Positions 1 to 9,068 of a stretch of DNA of 32,951 nt are shown here, piece after piece. The notes beneath the pieces were generated by a model that did no database searches, had not been told where the DNA came from, and worked only from the letters and a program-made list of their open reading frames with translations. A program made the translations under genes and the position numbers. The stretch spans positions 1 through 32,951 of the forward strand of contig JAFXKJ010000121.1 of NCBI GenBank assembly GCA_017531765.1, read 5' to 3'. The stretch is from Clostridia bacterium. Lineage in GTDB: Bacteria > Bacillota > Clostridia > Oscillospirales > CAG-272. Position 1 is the first letter of the stretch; each line of letters begins with the position of its first letter.

Positions 1-30
1 CTCTTTTCTACCCCTTGAAATCGCTCGCTA

Positions 31-90
31 AAATAGGGAAAAAGGGGTATTTCGCTTCGCTTCATACCCCTTTTTCCCTATTTCTTTTTT
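31..90 (+). terminator. Strong hairpin terminator, possibly bidirectional
   Basis: A perfect 20-bp inverted repeat (31-50 against 64-83) encloses a 13-nt loop made of TTCGC repeats and is followed on the plus strand by C then TTTTTT. The T tract suggests it ends a plus-strand gene left of the window. It also lies downstream of the minus-strand operon ending at 146, where the stem's own T-rich arm could serve. Nothing else is seen in bases 1-145. Confidence 0.8.
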
Positions 91-145
91 CAACGTTTAT
101 TTTGTTTGATTTTTATTTACCCCAACTATTGACATTGAGCCTATT

Positions 146-1399
146 TTATTTAACAACAAATCCAAAAGGTAATTTCCAAGATGAGTTTGTATAATAGAAG
201 GTAACGCTGGTCATGAGATATTCGTCATCATAATACATACATGATGAGCTTCCGCCGTCAAGGTTTGCCGCATTAACGGCTCCGTATTCCTTCATAATGC
301 CTATAAGATCGGCTGCGGATGCCCCAAGATGACCTGATTTTCCGCGACCGTCTGTAACGAGCATGAGAATTGCGCCGTCAGCTCTTTGTCCAATGGCAGT
401 TCTCGGGTTGAGTCCGCTTCCCATACCGTTCATTTCACGTTCTTCACCGTTAATGATAAGCTGAACAAAGTGATTGTTTGCATCACTCGCTTCCTCTTGG
501 AAGGTTACGGCGTCTCTTATTCCCTTTTCCTCAACAAGCTGTATTATATCATCGGAATTCATTTTTGAAATATCAATGATCTGCAAAATATTCTCTTCCG
601 TAAGACCTATCAGAACAAGTCCTTTCCACGACTGAGGTTCATTAAGCTGGATCTCGCCGTTTGAAACAACAACTCCGTAAGGTCTTCCGCCAGAGTTATT
701 GTTTGAGTTGTAAAGTCCTCCGTTAATACCACCGACAGCTCCAACTGATTTGACAAGCTCATCAAGAGTAACACCCTCAGTGCGCCAGGGATAGATCGTT
801 GCAAGGCTAACCCTTGAGGGATCCTTGACTATCATCATTGTACCGTAGAAGGTTGAGCCTGACACCTCATGGATCTCGATGGGATCGGTATTTAACCCCA
901 CAGAACCGCCGCTAAAATCAAGATTACCCGAGCCGCCTATATTAATGAGAGTGTTATCAATTTCCTCATTCAGCTCTTTCATAGAGTTGCTGTCTACGAT
1001 CGCCTGAATTTCCTCTTCACTGAGGAACCATGAAGCAAGAAATTTAAGCTGTCCTGTCTCAAGAAGTGTAGGAACGAAAATCTGTTGCACTGCCGAGATA
1101 TTGTTTCCATCATTATCATCGCTTGAAGCTTCGTCAAACTGATAATTCGCAATCATATTCAGACATATAAGTAACGTTGCGGCAAGAACGATTACGAAAG
1201 TGAACACGAACGCCAAAACCTTAAGTGCCGCAAAACCTATAGCCGTCCAAGTGGAGTTCGGTTCACTTTTCCGCTTAAGGCGCATCATTCTGCGCTTCTT
1301 TGCTCTTGCTATTCGTCTTCTTGTTCTTGCATCTAACTCATTTACAGTATTGTCGTTTGAAGTATTATTATTAATATTATTTGTTTTACGCTGTAACAT
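146..1399 (-). CDS. Phosphodiester glycosidase family (NAGPA-like) membrane-anchored protein
   Basis: The C-terminal two thirds match the phosphodiester glycosidase (NAGPA/DUF2233) family of exopolysaccharide-associated proteins: GINGGLYN near residue 226, an RTAIG strand near 335, TDGRG near 351 and NLDGGSSS near 381, the last being the usual active-site signature. The N-terminus is Asn- and Arg/Lys-rich, with one membrane helix at about residues 52-84, so the enzyme domain should face outside. TTG (1405), GTG (1402) and ATG (1399) are consecutive start candidates. ATG is preferred because GAGGG then sits about 9 bases upstream. The start overlaps the end of the upstream gene by 14 bp, which implies translational coupling. 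Family members cleave sugar-phosphodiester links. The substrate here is not known; a cell-wall or lipid-linked glycan is inferred from the neighbours. Confidence 0.85.
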   Translation of the reverse strand: MLQRKTNNINNNTSNDNTVNELDARTRRRIARAKKRRMMRLKRKSEPNSTWTAIGFAALKVLAFVFTFVIVLAATLLICLNMIANYQFDEASSDDNDGNNISAVQQIFVPTLLETGQLKFLASWFLSEEEIQAIVDSNSMKELNEEIDNTLINIGGSGNLDFSGGSVGLNTDPIEIHEVSGSTFYGTMMIVKDPSRVSLATIYPWRTEGVTLDELVKSVGAVGGINGGLYNSNNNSGGRPYGVVVSNGEIQLNEPQSWKGLVLIGLTEENILQIIDISKMNSDDIIQLVEEKGIRDAVTFQEEASDANNHFVQLIINGEEREMNGMGSGLNPRTAIGQRADGAILMLVTDGRGKSGHLGASAADLIGIMKEYGAVNAANLDGGSSSCMYYDDEYLMTSVTFYYTNSSWKLPFGFVVK

Positions 1400-2978
1400 C
1401 ACCAAGAGCCCTCATTCCGACAAGTTTCCATGAATAAGAATCACTGTTATTGTTCGGATCATCGTATCTGACAAAATAAAGTCTTTCACTGAATATATCC
1501 TCTACAGTCTTCCAGTATTTTCCGCCACTTAAAAGATCCATCGGTTTTACCAAATTGACATCCACTGCAAAGCAGTCTGAAGAAATGGGAACATACTTCA
1601 GAACAGCTTGACTGCTGAAAATAGGATCTTTCAAAGTATGGGGACTTGTAAATGAGCTGTCTACACCCCCTGCATATTTGGTAGCTTCTTCATACTGATA
1701 AGTTCCCGTAACAAGATAATTCTTTATATCATTCATTTTTAAGTCATTTGACATCAAAAGATGGTATTTACCCGCAACGTCAAGAACATCGATCTCTGCG
1801 GCAATATCTTCGGGGACAGAATCAGCAAAATCAAGCGCAGTCAGATCTACGATCTTTGCATTCTTATCAAAGTCGACGATATTACCCTCATTGTCCTTGA
1901 CTGTTACCTCAGCATTATCCTTGAGTATTGCTATCTTATATTCCTTATTCATGGGAATAGACTTAATGACGGCATCAAGAGACTCATCACCAAGCTCAGA
2001 AAGCTTATAATATGACTCAAACTCGGAGTTTTTTGTTTCATTGATTACCGACGGGGGAACATCGGCACCGTCAACCTTTACAGTATAACGGCTGTTAACA
2101 TGAAGTGTGAGATATGTAAGGGGTAATTTGTTTCCGCCTTCATAAGTTATTTTGTTGCCGAAGCAGTCTGATATCTTTACAGTAGGCTTTGTAAGCAAAC
2201 GGATATCGTGACGAACACTGCCGTCCTCAAGTGTCTCTCCCTCATGGATCTCACCGTTTAGCTCAACGGTAAGCTGTGCAGGCAGAGTAAGTGAGTAGTT
2301 ATAAAGCTCGGGGATTATCTTGTTTCCTCTGATCTTATAGTTGGCTACGTTACCGTTTGAATCGGAAATTTCGATCTTAGGTATAAGATATATACTCGAA
2401 AGCTTATAATCCATACCCGTCTCTCCCACCTTTTCTCCGTCAGCCTCGGTAAGACGTATACCGTTGATCTTAACGGTATAATCCGAAGGCACGGAAAGTG
2501 TATAATTATGTGCGGAAATCACAGGTCTGACGCTCTTGATCTTCCAATGCTGAATGTGAAAAACCAAAAGTCTTGACTTCACATCACCGTCAGCCTCAAG
2601 AGTCAGCTCTGCCACCTCAAGTTCGTTTACCTGAAGACTGTACACCTTCTCATTTTTGGGGATATCCGACTTTGAGACTGCTTTGTATTCAAGCTCATCT
2701 GAAGAAAGAAGCAGCGCATACTGTTCCTTCAGATTTATGTCTTTTTCAAACTCACCCTGATTAATGTCGGGGAAAGTTATATTATTCCAAATTACACCGT
2801 TTTTCGCATCTTCTTTAAGAAGTTCGATTGCCTCTTCAACCTTACGAGAGGGTTGGGACATTTCATATTCGTCAAGTAATGACTTCACATAAATAATCGA
2901 AGCGATACTTGCAACGATCAAAAGGCAAACATAAATAAAATATACGAACGGAAAAGCACTTCCGGATGAACGTTTCAT
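1386..2978 (-). CDS. Unrecognised membrane-anchored repeat protein
   Basis: The family was not recognised. The protein has 530 residues with a short basic N-terminus, a single membrane helix at about residues 8-31, and a long predicted extracytoplasmic part rich in beta-type sequence. At least three related units can be seen, each with a strand ending in a V-K/E-V/L-N/D-G turn: VKINGIRL (about 169), VELNGEIH (about 238) and VKVDGADV (about 302). They look like small immunoglobulin- or PEGA-like beta modules. The gene lies 13 bp after the PAP2 gene and overlaps the glycosidase gene, so it belongs to the same envelope operon. A scaffold or wall-binding role is only inferred. The ribosome-binding site is weak (AAGG before ATG). 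Confidence 0.75.
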   Translation of the reverse strand: MKRSSGSAFPFVYFIYVCLLIVASIASIIYVKSLLDEYEMSQPSRKVEEAIELLKEDAKNGVIWNNITFPDINQGEFEKDINLKEQYALLLSSDELEYKAVSKSDIPKNEKVYSLQVNELEVAELTLEADGDVKSRLLVFHIQHWKIKSVRPVISAHNYTLSVPSDYTVKINGIRLTEADGEKVGETGMDYKLSSIYLIPKIEISDSNGNVANYKIRGNKIIPELYNYSLTLPAQLTVELNGEIHEGETLEDGSVRHDIRLLTKPTVKISDCFGNKITYEGGNKLPLTYLTLHVNSRYTVKVDGADVPPSVINETKNSEFESYYKLSELGDESLDAVIKSIPMNKEYKIAILKDNAEVTVKDNEGNIVDFDKNAKIVDLTALDFADSVPEDIAAEIDVLDVAGKYHLLMSNDLKMNDIKNYLVTGTYQYEEATKYAGGVDSSFTSPHTLKDPIFSSQAVLKYVPISSDCFAVDVNLVKPMDLLSGGKYWKTVEDIFSERLYFVRYDDPNNNSDSYSWKLVGMRALGDVTA

Positions 2979-2991
2979 TTTTTACCTTACC

Positions 2992-3564
2992 TTATTCCTT
3001 AATCTTTCCGATCTCGCTTTCACTGTCGAAACCGAATTTTTTATATACGTAATTCACAATGAGATATCCGAGGAATGCGAAAAGAAGACCGAATACTATT
3101 CCTCCGAGAATATCTGTGGGATAATGAACGTAGAGATACATTCTTGAAAAAGCTATCAGAGAGGCAACAACAAGCGCGGAAATGCCGAACTTTTTATTAT
3201 AAAACATCATGGCTCCCGCAGCTTCAAAGGAAGCAAGAGTGTGTCCTGAGGGGAATGACGGGTCGTGAGGCCACTCAATAAGTGGCTCTATACCTTCAAC
3301 CACATCAAAGGGACGTGTTCTGTTAAAGAGATTTTTCAGGACTCCGTTACCAAGCGCAAGACCAAGAACAAGGGCAACACCCATTGTGATACCCATTTTG
3401 CGTGTTTTACGGAAAAACAGCATAACAACCGCAATAAGTATCCAGAAGATTCCTTTGTCAGCAAGACTTGTTATTATCGGCATCACCTTATCGAGGAAAC
3501 CGCATTTGAGATTATCCTGTATAAAATCAAGAATCGGAATTTCAAAACTGTTAAGAAAATTCAA
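2992..3564 (-). CDS. PAP2-superfamily membrane phosphatase
   Basis: All three PAP2 phosphatase motifs are present and correctly ordered: K77-x6-RP (R84, P85), PSGH (S106, H108) and SR-x5-H-x3-D (S140, H147, D151). About five hydrophobic helices surround them. The length of 190 residues suits a bacterial undecaprenyl-diphosphatase or phosphatidylglycerophosphatase-type enzyme acting at the outer face of the membrane. The start is TTG at 3564, with AGGAGG 8 bases upstream and no ATG in reach. It lies 38 bp behind the glycosyltransferase gene in the same operon, where a job in recycling or trimming the lipid-phosphate carrier would fit. The exact substrate cannot be read from sequence. Confidence 0.88.
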   Translation of the reverse strand: MNFLNSFEIPILDFIQDNLKCGFLDKVMPIITSLADKGIFWILIAVVMLFFRKTRKMGITMGVALVLGLALGNGVLKNLFNRTRPFDVVEGIEPLIEWPHDPSFPSGHTLASFEAAGAMMFYNKKFGISALVVASLIAFSRMYLYVHYPTDILGGIVFGLLFAFLGYLIVNYVYKKFGFDSESEIGKIKE

Positions 3565-3602
3565 AATGATATACCTCCTGACATAATTTATATAACTGAT
3601 TA

Positions 3603-4700
3603 TTACTTATTCTCAGTTTTACTGTTAAATACCCATTTGTGTTGAATTCTAAAGCTGATAGGATAAATAACAGCCCGTACAAGCAAGTGAACGATACCGT
3701 CAAAGAGCCAGTGATCAATAGGAGATAACTGACAAATGAGAGCTACTCCACCCAAACCGACGGCAAGCTGAACTGCCGCAAGTGCATAATACTTCAGCAA
3801 AGTCGATTTATTGGCTTCATCTTTGAAAACGACTCTCGCATTGACAAAATAGTTGAACAGAGACGAAACGATCCTTGCCAGAATCTGAGGAATTATAGTA
3901 TTGGGAATAAGCAATGATGTGCCGGGAACTTTGAGTTTTGAAAACCACTCGGTTACATTAAGCAGGTTGAAAACAGCACAATCGATGATCAGAGCACTGA
4001 TGGCACTGAGAAGATATTTGATAATAAGTCCGTAAATTCTGATACTGTCTCTGACAACGCGGAAATGTGATGATTTATTCTCCTCTATGTATACGGTAGA
4101 AATCTTAACCTCTCCGTAAGGAATACCCTTTTTGTTCATAAGAAAGAGCATATTCGTTTCGTATTCATACCTGTCCCCGTCAGCTTCTGTGAGAGCTGTA
4201 ATATATTCCGCGGGGAAACCTCTGAGTCCCGTCTGAGTATCACTAATATGCATTCCGAAGAAGATCTTAAACACCGCTGAGGTTATTCGGTTTCCCGATT
4301 TACTTCTTGCAGGAACACCGGGAGAAGAAAAATCTCTTACACCGAGAATTACCTTTCCCGAAGATGCAGTCTCTTCAGCTACAGCCTTAATATCACGTGG
4401 CAAGTGCTGTCCGTCAGCGTCAGCGGTAACCGCACACCCGAAATCTTTGCAGTTATCTGCAAAATATGAAAATGCGGTTTTCAGTGCGGCCCCTTTTCCG
4501 CGATTTACGGGATGAACTAACAGTTCACATTGAGGGATAGCTCTCACTTTATCAAAAACCTCTTCGTAAGCTTCACCGCTGCCGTCATTGACGACAAGTA
4601 TTTTTGAAAATCCTTCTTCTATGATTCCGGAAATAGTGTCGAGAAGCTTAAAGTCCGGTTTGTAAGCAGGTATAATAATTACAGTTTTTTCTTTGAACAT
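3603..4700 (-). CDS. GT2 glycosyltransferase fused to a GtrA-like membrane domain
   Basis: Residues 1-220 are a family 2 glycosyltransferase of the dolichyl-phosphate mannose synthase type: IIIPAYKP near 9, VVNDGSG near 36, NRGKGAAL near 66, the DADG metal-binding motif at 94-97 and SDTQTGLRGF at 153. Residues from about 228 to 360 form a GtrA-like domain with four hydrophobic helices, FNYFVNARVVF and the terminal Q-H-K-W-V-F motif. Such fusions are thought to load a sugar onto the undecaprenyl phosphate carrier and move it across the membrane. This is the first gene of the operon, with GAGGAAG before its ATG. Which sugar is transferred, and to what, is unknown. Confidence 0.9.
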   Translation of the reverse strand: MFKEKTVIIIPAYKPDFKLLDTISGIIEEGFSKILVVNDGSGEAYEEVFDKVRAIPQCELLVHPVNRGKGAALKTAFSYFADNCKDFGCAVTADADGQHLPRDIKAVAEETASSGKVILGVRDFSSPGVPARSKSGNRITSAVFKIFFGMHISDTQTGLRGFPAEYITALTEADGDRYEYETNMLFLMNKKGIPYGEVKISTVYIEENKSSHFRVVRDSIRIYGLIIKYLLSAISALIIDCAVFNLLNVTEWFSKLKVPGTSLLIPNTIIPQILARIVSSLFNYFVNARVVFKDEANKSTLLKYYALAAVQLAVGLGGVALICQLSPIDHWLFDGIVHLLVRAVIYPISFRIQHKWVFNSKTENK

Positions 4701-4742
4701 TGATCTTCCTCTTTATAAAGAATTTTCGAACTATACACTATT

Positions 4743-4771
4743 ATTGTATCACTTTTTTAATGGAAACGCAA
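4743..4771 (-). promoter_or_regulatory. Probable sigma-A promoter of the envelope operon
   Basis: On the minus strand TTGCGT (4766-4771) and TACAAT (4743-4748) are 17 bases apart, and TG precedes the -10 box by one base. It lies 43-71 bp upstream of the glycosyltransferase start. The helicase gene ends close by at 4828 with no clear terminator, so some read-through is possible. Confidence 0.6.
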
Positions 4772-4827
4772 TAGAAAAGTAGGTATAAATTCACTGCTTT
4801 TCAGGAAATTTGTTATATAATTTAATC

Positions 4828-7236
4828 TCAGTTTTGCCAAAATCTCTCTAAGATCAAAGATAGGGTCTGCAAGTCGGAGGTACAAGTGATCTGAGGCCAG
4901 AAATCGGGGAATCGCGATGCAATTTCAGGGGAAGACAGTCTATCGTCTATGAGCACCACCACGCCCTTGTCGTTAACGGTACGAATCACTCTTCCCGCCG
5001 CCTGTTCTATTCTGTTTATCGCAGGATAGTCATATGCATACAAGTGTCCGAGACCGTACTTGTTTTCATAATACTCACTCATTAGGTTGAGTTCCGAAGA
5101 GATACCCGAAAGTCCCGCCCCGACGATTACAGTACCTATCAGGCTGTCACCCGAAAGGTCCACTCCCTCCGAGAACACACCTCCAAGAACACAGAAACCA
5201 ACTATACTTTTGAATTTTTGAGATTTGAAGGCAGATATAAACTTTTCTCTGTCTGCAAAGGTCATGTCCTGCTTTTGCATAACGGCTTTCACATGGGGAC
5301 AAATATTCAAAAATTCACGGCAAACCGTTCTCATATACTTATACGACGGAAAAAATACAAAATAGTGCCCTTCCTTGGCTTCAAGAACGTTTGCTATAAT
5401 TTCCGCAATTTCAGCCGCAGTATCGCTTCTGTCAGAAAAACGTGTACTTACACCGTCAAAGACAGTTACAGACATATTCTCGGGATCAAAAGGTGATTCT
5501 GCTCTGATGACGGGTGCACTTGAACACCCGAGCATATCTGCAAAATAGTCGATGGGATCAAGTGTTGCCGAAAACACAACAGCGGCATGGGCATCTTTTG
5601 ACATTTCCGAGATTATGTGTGACGGATCGAGACAATAATTCTTGCACGTCAGCTTACCGTCATGTATCTCCGCTAAGAATACAAAACCCTGCTCGCAGTA
5701 ATTTGCAGAGGTAATAAGTGCTGAGGTGATCGAATATATCTCATCAAATACCTCTTTCAGTTCTCCTTTACGTCTTTCGGGTGATCTGCAAAGAGCTTTC
5801 AATGAGGATGCGGCAGAAATGAGTGACGGTGGTGGAACCGATGATTTATAATAACCCGATTCGTGATCACCTTTGCTGTCACTGAAAAACGAAAGATTTT
5901 CACGGCAAAGTTCACTTATCTCACCAAACACTTCGCGGCAACGGCTTATCGCTTGTCCCACCTCGGGGTCAGAGATCATTTTCTCCGACAAATCAGCTGT
6001 AACCTTCTCAAGCTGGTATGGAGAAAACTCAGCAGTATACATGGTTCTGACTCTGTCGGGAAGGTTATGAGCTTCATCTATCAAAAAGGCGTATTTCTCT
6101 CCTCTGTCCTCTTCAAAATATCTTCTGAAACGAACCGAAGAATCAAACACATAGTTGTAATCGCAAATTATAACTTCGCAAAATTCACTGAGATCAAGCG
6201 CCAATTCATAAGGACAAAGAAAATATTTCTGCGCATACTCCGAAATAATCTTAGAATCATACATTCGGTATTCACTCAGAAGCTCGGCAAGTGCGCCACA
6301 GGTTCTCTGTTTATAGCTGACGAAGACACCGTCTTCAATTATGTCGTTTACCTTGGAGCATAAAATACAGTCATCAGATTTCTCTTTGCTTTCACATACA
6401 GCCATCTTTGCACGAATTATAATACAACGTAAATCTGATGCTGACTCGCCGAGAATTTTCATTGCATCGTATGCAGCCTTACCTGTGACACCTTTGGCAG
6501 TTAGGTAAAATATACGGTCGATGATGCCTGCCCCAAGAGCCTTTACAGAGGGATATAGTGTAGCCATTGTCTTTCCTGTTCCCGTGGGAGCTGATGCTAC
6601 AAGCCTTGAGCCGTTTCTCAGGGCTTTCATGACACCAAGCATAAGTTCATGCTGACCTGAGCGTATGTCACAATAAGGGAAGCTGAGTTTTTTTATTTGT
6701 TCGGGAAGAAAGAGCTTTTTTTCTCTGAACACCTTGATAAACGGTATCATTCTGTCAAGGAGCGCTTCTGTCATAAACTTAAGGGAAGCTGAGTCATATT
6801 CCCTTTCAAAGCTAACAAGGTCCGAAGTATCTCGTCTTGTGAATGTCAGTCTTACTTTAACAGACTGCACACCTTGAGACATACAAAGTATATACGCGCT
6901 CACCGCGGCATTGGCAAGCATTACGTGGTTATAGGAAGGCACAAATCTTGAGGGAAGATGCTTAACGGTTGTTGTAAACTCCAAAGTAATACCGTTATTT
7001 ATATATACGGTTCTGTGCGGTATCGAACAGAGCCTCAGGGGCATATCACTTTTTTCGATGACGAAATTATAAGTTTCATTTTCTTTACAGAAAAGACCCG
7101 ATAACGGATAATGCTCCGCCTTAATAAAACCGCCGTCAGTGGAAGCAACGGTCGGATTTATTGGTTTCTTGATTGCGTATGCTGCAATTTCATTTGAATA
7201 AACGGTAATTGTACCGTTTTGACTGTTAAATTCCAT
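4828..7236 (-). CDS. Rad3/XPD-type (DinG-related) ATP-dependent DNA helicase with Fe-S cluster
   Basis: This is a superfamily 2 helicase of COG1199. Counted from the chosen start it shows RSGQ near residue 192, Walker A SAPTGTGKT near 215, four cysteines placed for an XPD-type 4Fe-4S cluster (about 281, 290, 293, 341), the DEAH box near 387, and a motif VI segment AAGRVIRT near the C-terminus. The first 190 residues resemble the region that carries a PD-(D/E)xK nuclease in longer relatives, but no E-x-K triad was seen, so it may be non-catalytic. ATG at 7236 is chosen because GGGAGGG lies just upstream and the likely promoter (7270-7299) sits inside any longer reading frame starting at 7326. 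It probably unwinds 5'-3' in repair. Its exact partner is unknown. Confidence 0.9.
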   Translation of the reverse strand: MEFNSQNGTITVYSNEIAAYAIKKPINPTVASTDGGFIKAEHYPLSGLFCKENETYNFVIEKSDMPLRLCSIPHRTVYINNGITLEFTTTVKHLPSRFVPSYNHVMLANAAVSAYILCMSQGVQSVKVRLTFTRRDTSDLVSFEREYDSASLKFMTEALLDRMIPFIKVFREKKLFLPEQIKKLSFPYCDIRSGQHELMLGVMKALRNGSRLVASAPTGTGKTMATLYPSVKALGAGIIDRIFYLTAKGVTGKAAYDAMKILGESASDLRCIIIRAKMAVCESKEKSDDCILCSKVNDIIEDGVFVSYKQRTCGALAELLSEYRMYDSKIISEYAQKYFLCPYELALDLSEFCEVIICDYNYVFDSSVRFRRYFEEDRGEKYAFLIDEAHNLPDRVRTMYTAEFSPYQLEKVTADLSEKMISDPEVGQAISRCREVFGEISELCRENLSFFSDSKGDHESGYYKSSVPPPSLISAASSLKALCRSPERRKGELKEVFDEIYSITSALITSANYCEQGFVFLAEIHDGKLTCKNYCLDPSHIISEMSKDAHAAVVFSATLDPIDYFADMLGCSSAPVIRAESPFDPENMSVTVFDGVSTRFSDRSDTAAEIAEIIANVLEAKEGHYFVFFPSYKYMRTVCREFLNICPHVKAVMQKQDMTFADREKFISAFKSQKFKSIVGFCVLGGVFSEGVDLSGDSLIGTVIVGAGLSGISSELNLMSEYYENKYGLGHLYAYDYPAINRIEQAAGRVIRTVNDKGVVVLIDDRLSSPEIASRFPDFWPQITCTSDLQTLSLILERFWQN

Positions 7237-7269
7237 CCGTCCCTCCCAAATCATGTTATACTTCACTTT

Positions 7270-7299
7270 ATTATACCATATTTTTCGACAATTTATCAA
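7270..7299 (-). promoter_or_regulatory. Sigma-A promoter of the helicase gene
   Basis: On the minus strand TTGATA (7294-7299) and a perfect TATAAT (7270-7275) are 18 bases apart, with TGG directly before the -10 box (extended -10). The predicted transcript starts about 25 bases before the ATG at 7236. Confidence 0.7.
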
Positions 7300-7323
7300 T
7301 AAAAATATGTATTTAATAAAATT

Positions 7324-7356
7324 CATCTGTAAAATAACGCTGTTATTTTACAGATG
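7324..7356 (-). terminator. Perfect 15-bp inverted repeat, likely terminator
   Basis: 7324-7338 pairs perfectly with 7342-7356 around a 3-nt loop. It lies 6 bp past the stop of the peptidoglycan-binding trio. The stem is A+T-rich and is followed on the minus strand by AATTTTATTAAA rather than a clean T tract, so termination is probable but not certain. Confidence 0.55.
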
Positions 7357-7361
7357 TGAAA

Positions 7362-7694
7362 TTATTGATTATCGTTAACCGTTAAATTGTATTCTTCCGC
7401 AAGGCGATCCCACGTCACAGAGTCAACGTTCCCCGTCATATCAAGCCTGTTAAACTTTTGAAACAGTCTTACAGCCTCAGAAGTAAGGCTATCATATTCG
7501 CCGCCAGCGGGAATATGAGGTAAGTCATAATAAAGCGACAAAGCGTTTAACATTATCTGAATAAACATAACAAGCTCGCTGATCTCCCCTAAGGTAAGCA
7601 CATACTCCTTTGAAGACGGATACGGAACGATCCCCACTCTTCTTTCGGTAAGTTGTACTTTGCTATCATTAAGCTCTCTTTCCAAAATTGTCAC
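7362..7694 (-). CDS. Small peptidoglycan-binding-domain protein
   Basis: Residues about 30-102 form one PG_binding_1-like helical repeat (ending DSVTWDRLAEEYN), matching the repeats of the upstream gene (ending in GTWYSIQ or VTWNSIV). There is no signal peptide and no catalytic domain. It follows the upstream stop by 9 bp. The start is ambiguous: GTG at 7694 or TTG at 7685. The latter has GAGGTG placed about 7 bases before it. The protein looks like a detached fourth repeat working with its neighbour, probably on spore or forespore peptidoglycan; that role is inferred. Confidence 0.75.
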   Translation of the reverse strand: MTILERELNDSKVQLTERRVGIVPYPSSKEYVLTLGEISELVMFIQIMLNALSLYYDLPHIPAGGEYDSLTSEAVRLFQKFNRLDMTGNVDSVTWDRLAEEYNLTVNDNQ

Positions 7695-7703
7695 CTCATT
7701 CCA

Positions 7704-9068
7704 TTACTGTCCGTCGTAAAGACTTAAAAACGTGTCAACTATGGAGTTCCAGGTTACCGAACCTACGACTCCGTTGGGAGTCAAACCGAAAATCTCCTGA
7801 TATATTTTCACTGCATTTTCGGTTGCTTCACCAAAATCACCGTCAGCGTTTATCCGCGGTATATCGGTGTACGTGTCGGAAATGTAGTTCAGATATTCCT
7901 GAATATACCGTACATCCTCTCCCTCTGAGCCCAATCTGAGTGGAAAACCGGGATACAACGCAACACTCGGCGGTAAAAATCCCTCCGGAATAACGTTCAG
8001 TATACCTCTGTATACTGAGCTTATGACATCCCAATCCTCAGGCGTAACTTTCCCTGTTACTTCTGTTCCGTAAGCACTCTGAAAGCTTCTGACCGAATTC
8101 TCTGTTGATGAACCGAATACGCCGTCAATTATAACAGTGGGAATTCTGTCGTTAAATATTGCTATAAAATTAAGAAAATATTGCAGTTCCCTTACCGCAA
8201 CGCCAAAATCCCCCCGTTCAAGGCTACTTTCAAAAATGTCTGAAACTTCCTCTGGAGATATACCTTCTGAACGGACGTCGCTTATCCTTTTGACCGCATT
8301 ATATATTCGCTGTATGCTGTACCAGGTACCACGACCTACAATTCCGTCCTCCTTGAGAGAAAAAATCCTCTGAAACGCCCTGACCGCGCTGTCAGTTTCA
8401 CTGCCGAAAATCCCGTCTGCACGGGGAATTTTGGGAATAGAGGGATAGTTTCGTGAAATTCTGTTAAGTCTTATCTGAACATCTCTTACATCATTCCCTG
8501 CTGAGCCAAGCGCCAAAAATCTTCCGGGGTAACTTTCTGTATTACCCATGATCGGTGCGTCATTTACAAGAGAAATATTAGTTCCGTAATAATTTTCAAG
8601 TATCTGAAAAGGGCCAAGTCCCCTGTTTGCCAGAGTTACACTTCCCCATTGTGACAGTCCGTCACAAAAAACCTTATCTCCGTCACAGTAAGTAGCATAT
8701 AACGGTTCTATACTGCCGTCACGAACTATGTAGTCATTAAAAATATCATCAACAATTTCAGATATATTCTCAAACACATCGCGACCGTTTACAAACGACT
8801 GGTCATATGCCGTTGAATTTGTTATATCGAAATCATACCCCCGACTACGGTAATATTCACTGTAAACTCTGTTCAGAGCAAAACTGATCTGCGCCAATAT
8901 GTTCGCTCTTAACGCACTTTCGGGCCATGTAGGATATATCTCACTTGATGCAACGTTTTTAATATAATCAGCAAACGTAAGAGTTACGTTTTGAGAGGGA
9001 GAATCGGGTGGTCCGAGATGAACGGTTATTTCTTCAGGTACAAATGGAAATCTTGCTCCCGTGTTCAT
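7704..9068 (-). CDS. SpoIID-like protein with three peptidoglycan-binding repeats
   Basis: Residues about 25-175 resemble the SpoIID/LytB amidase-enhancer fold: DYIKNVASSEIYPTWPESAL carries the conserved glutamate-tryptophan region, and GLSQWGSVTLANRGLGPFQI matches the SQxGA...G....IL motif. Three PG_binding_1 repeats follow at about 185-260, 280-355 and 375-450, each with DG-x-FG and a closing TW or DW motif. SpoIID proteins are lytic transglycosylases that act on peptidoglycan during engulfment. Whether this one is catalytic or only binding is not certain. The ATG overlaps the upstream TGA (ATGA), with AAGGAGGGAG before it. No secretion signal is evident, which is odd for a wall protein and would suit a role inside a sporulating cell. 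Confidence 0.8.
   Translation of the reverse strand: MNTGARFPFVPEEITVHLGPPDSPSQNVTLTFADYIKNVASSEIYPTWPESALRANILAQISFALNRVYSEYYRSRGYDFDITNSTAYDQSFVNGRDVFENISEIVDDIFNDYIVRDGSIEPLYATYCDGDKVFCDGLSQWGSVTLANRGLGPFQILENYYGTNISLVNDAPIMGNTESYPGRFLALGSAGNDVRDVQIRLNRISRNYPSIPKIPRADGIFGSETDSAVRAFQRIFSLKEDGIVGRGTWYSIQRIYNAVKRISDVRSEGISPEEVSDIFESSLERGDFGVAVRELQYFLNFIAIFNDRIPTVIIDGVFGSSTENSVRSFQSAYGTEVTGKVTPEDWDVISSVYRGILNVIPEGFLPPSVALYPGFPLRLGSEGEDVRYIQEYLNYISDTYTDIPRINADGDFGEATENAVKIYQEIFGLTPNGVVGSVTWNSIVDTFLSLYDGQ

Noticed and set aside
7237..7326. A 30-codon upstream extension of the helicase
   Set aside because: The extension covers the predicted promoter and has no ribosome-binding site, while GGGAGGG stands next to the internal ATG.
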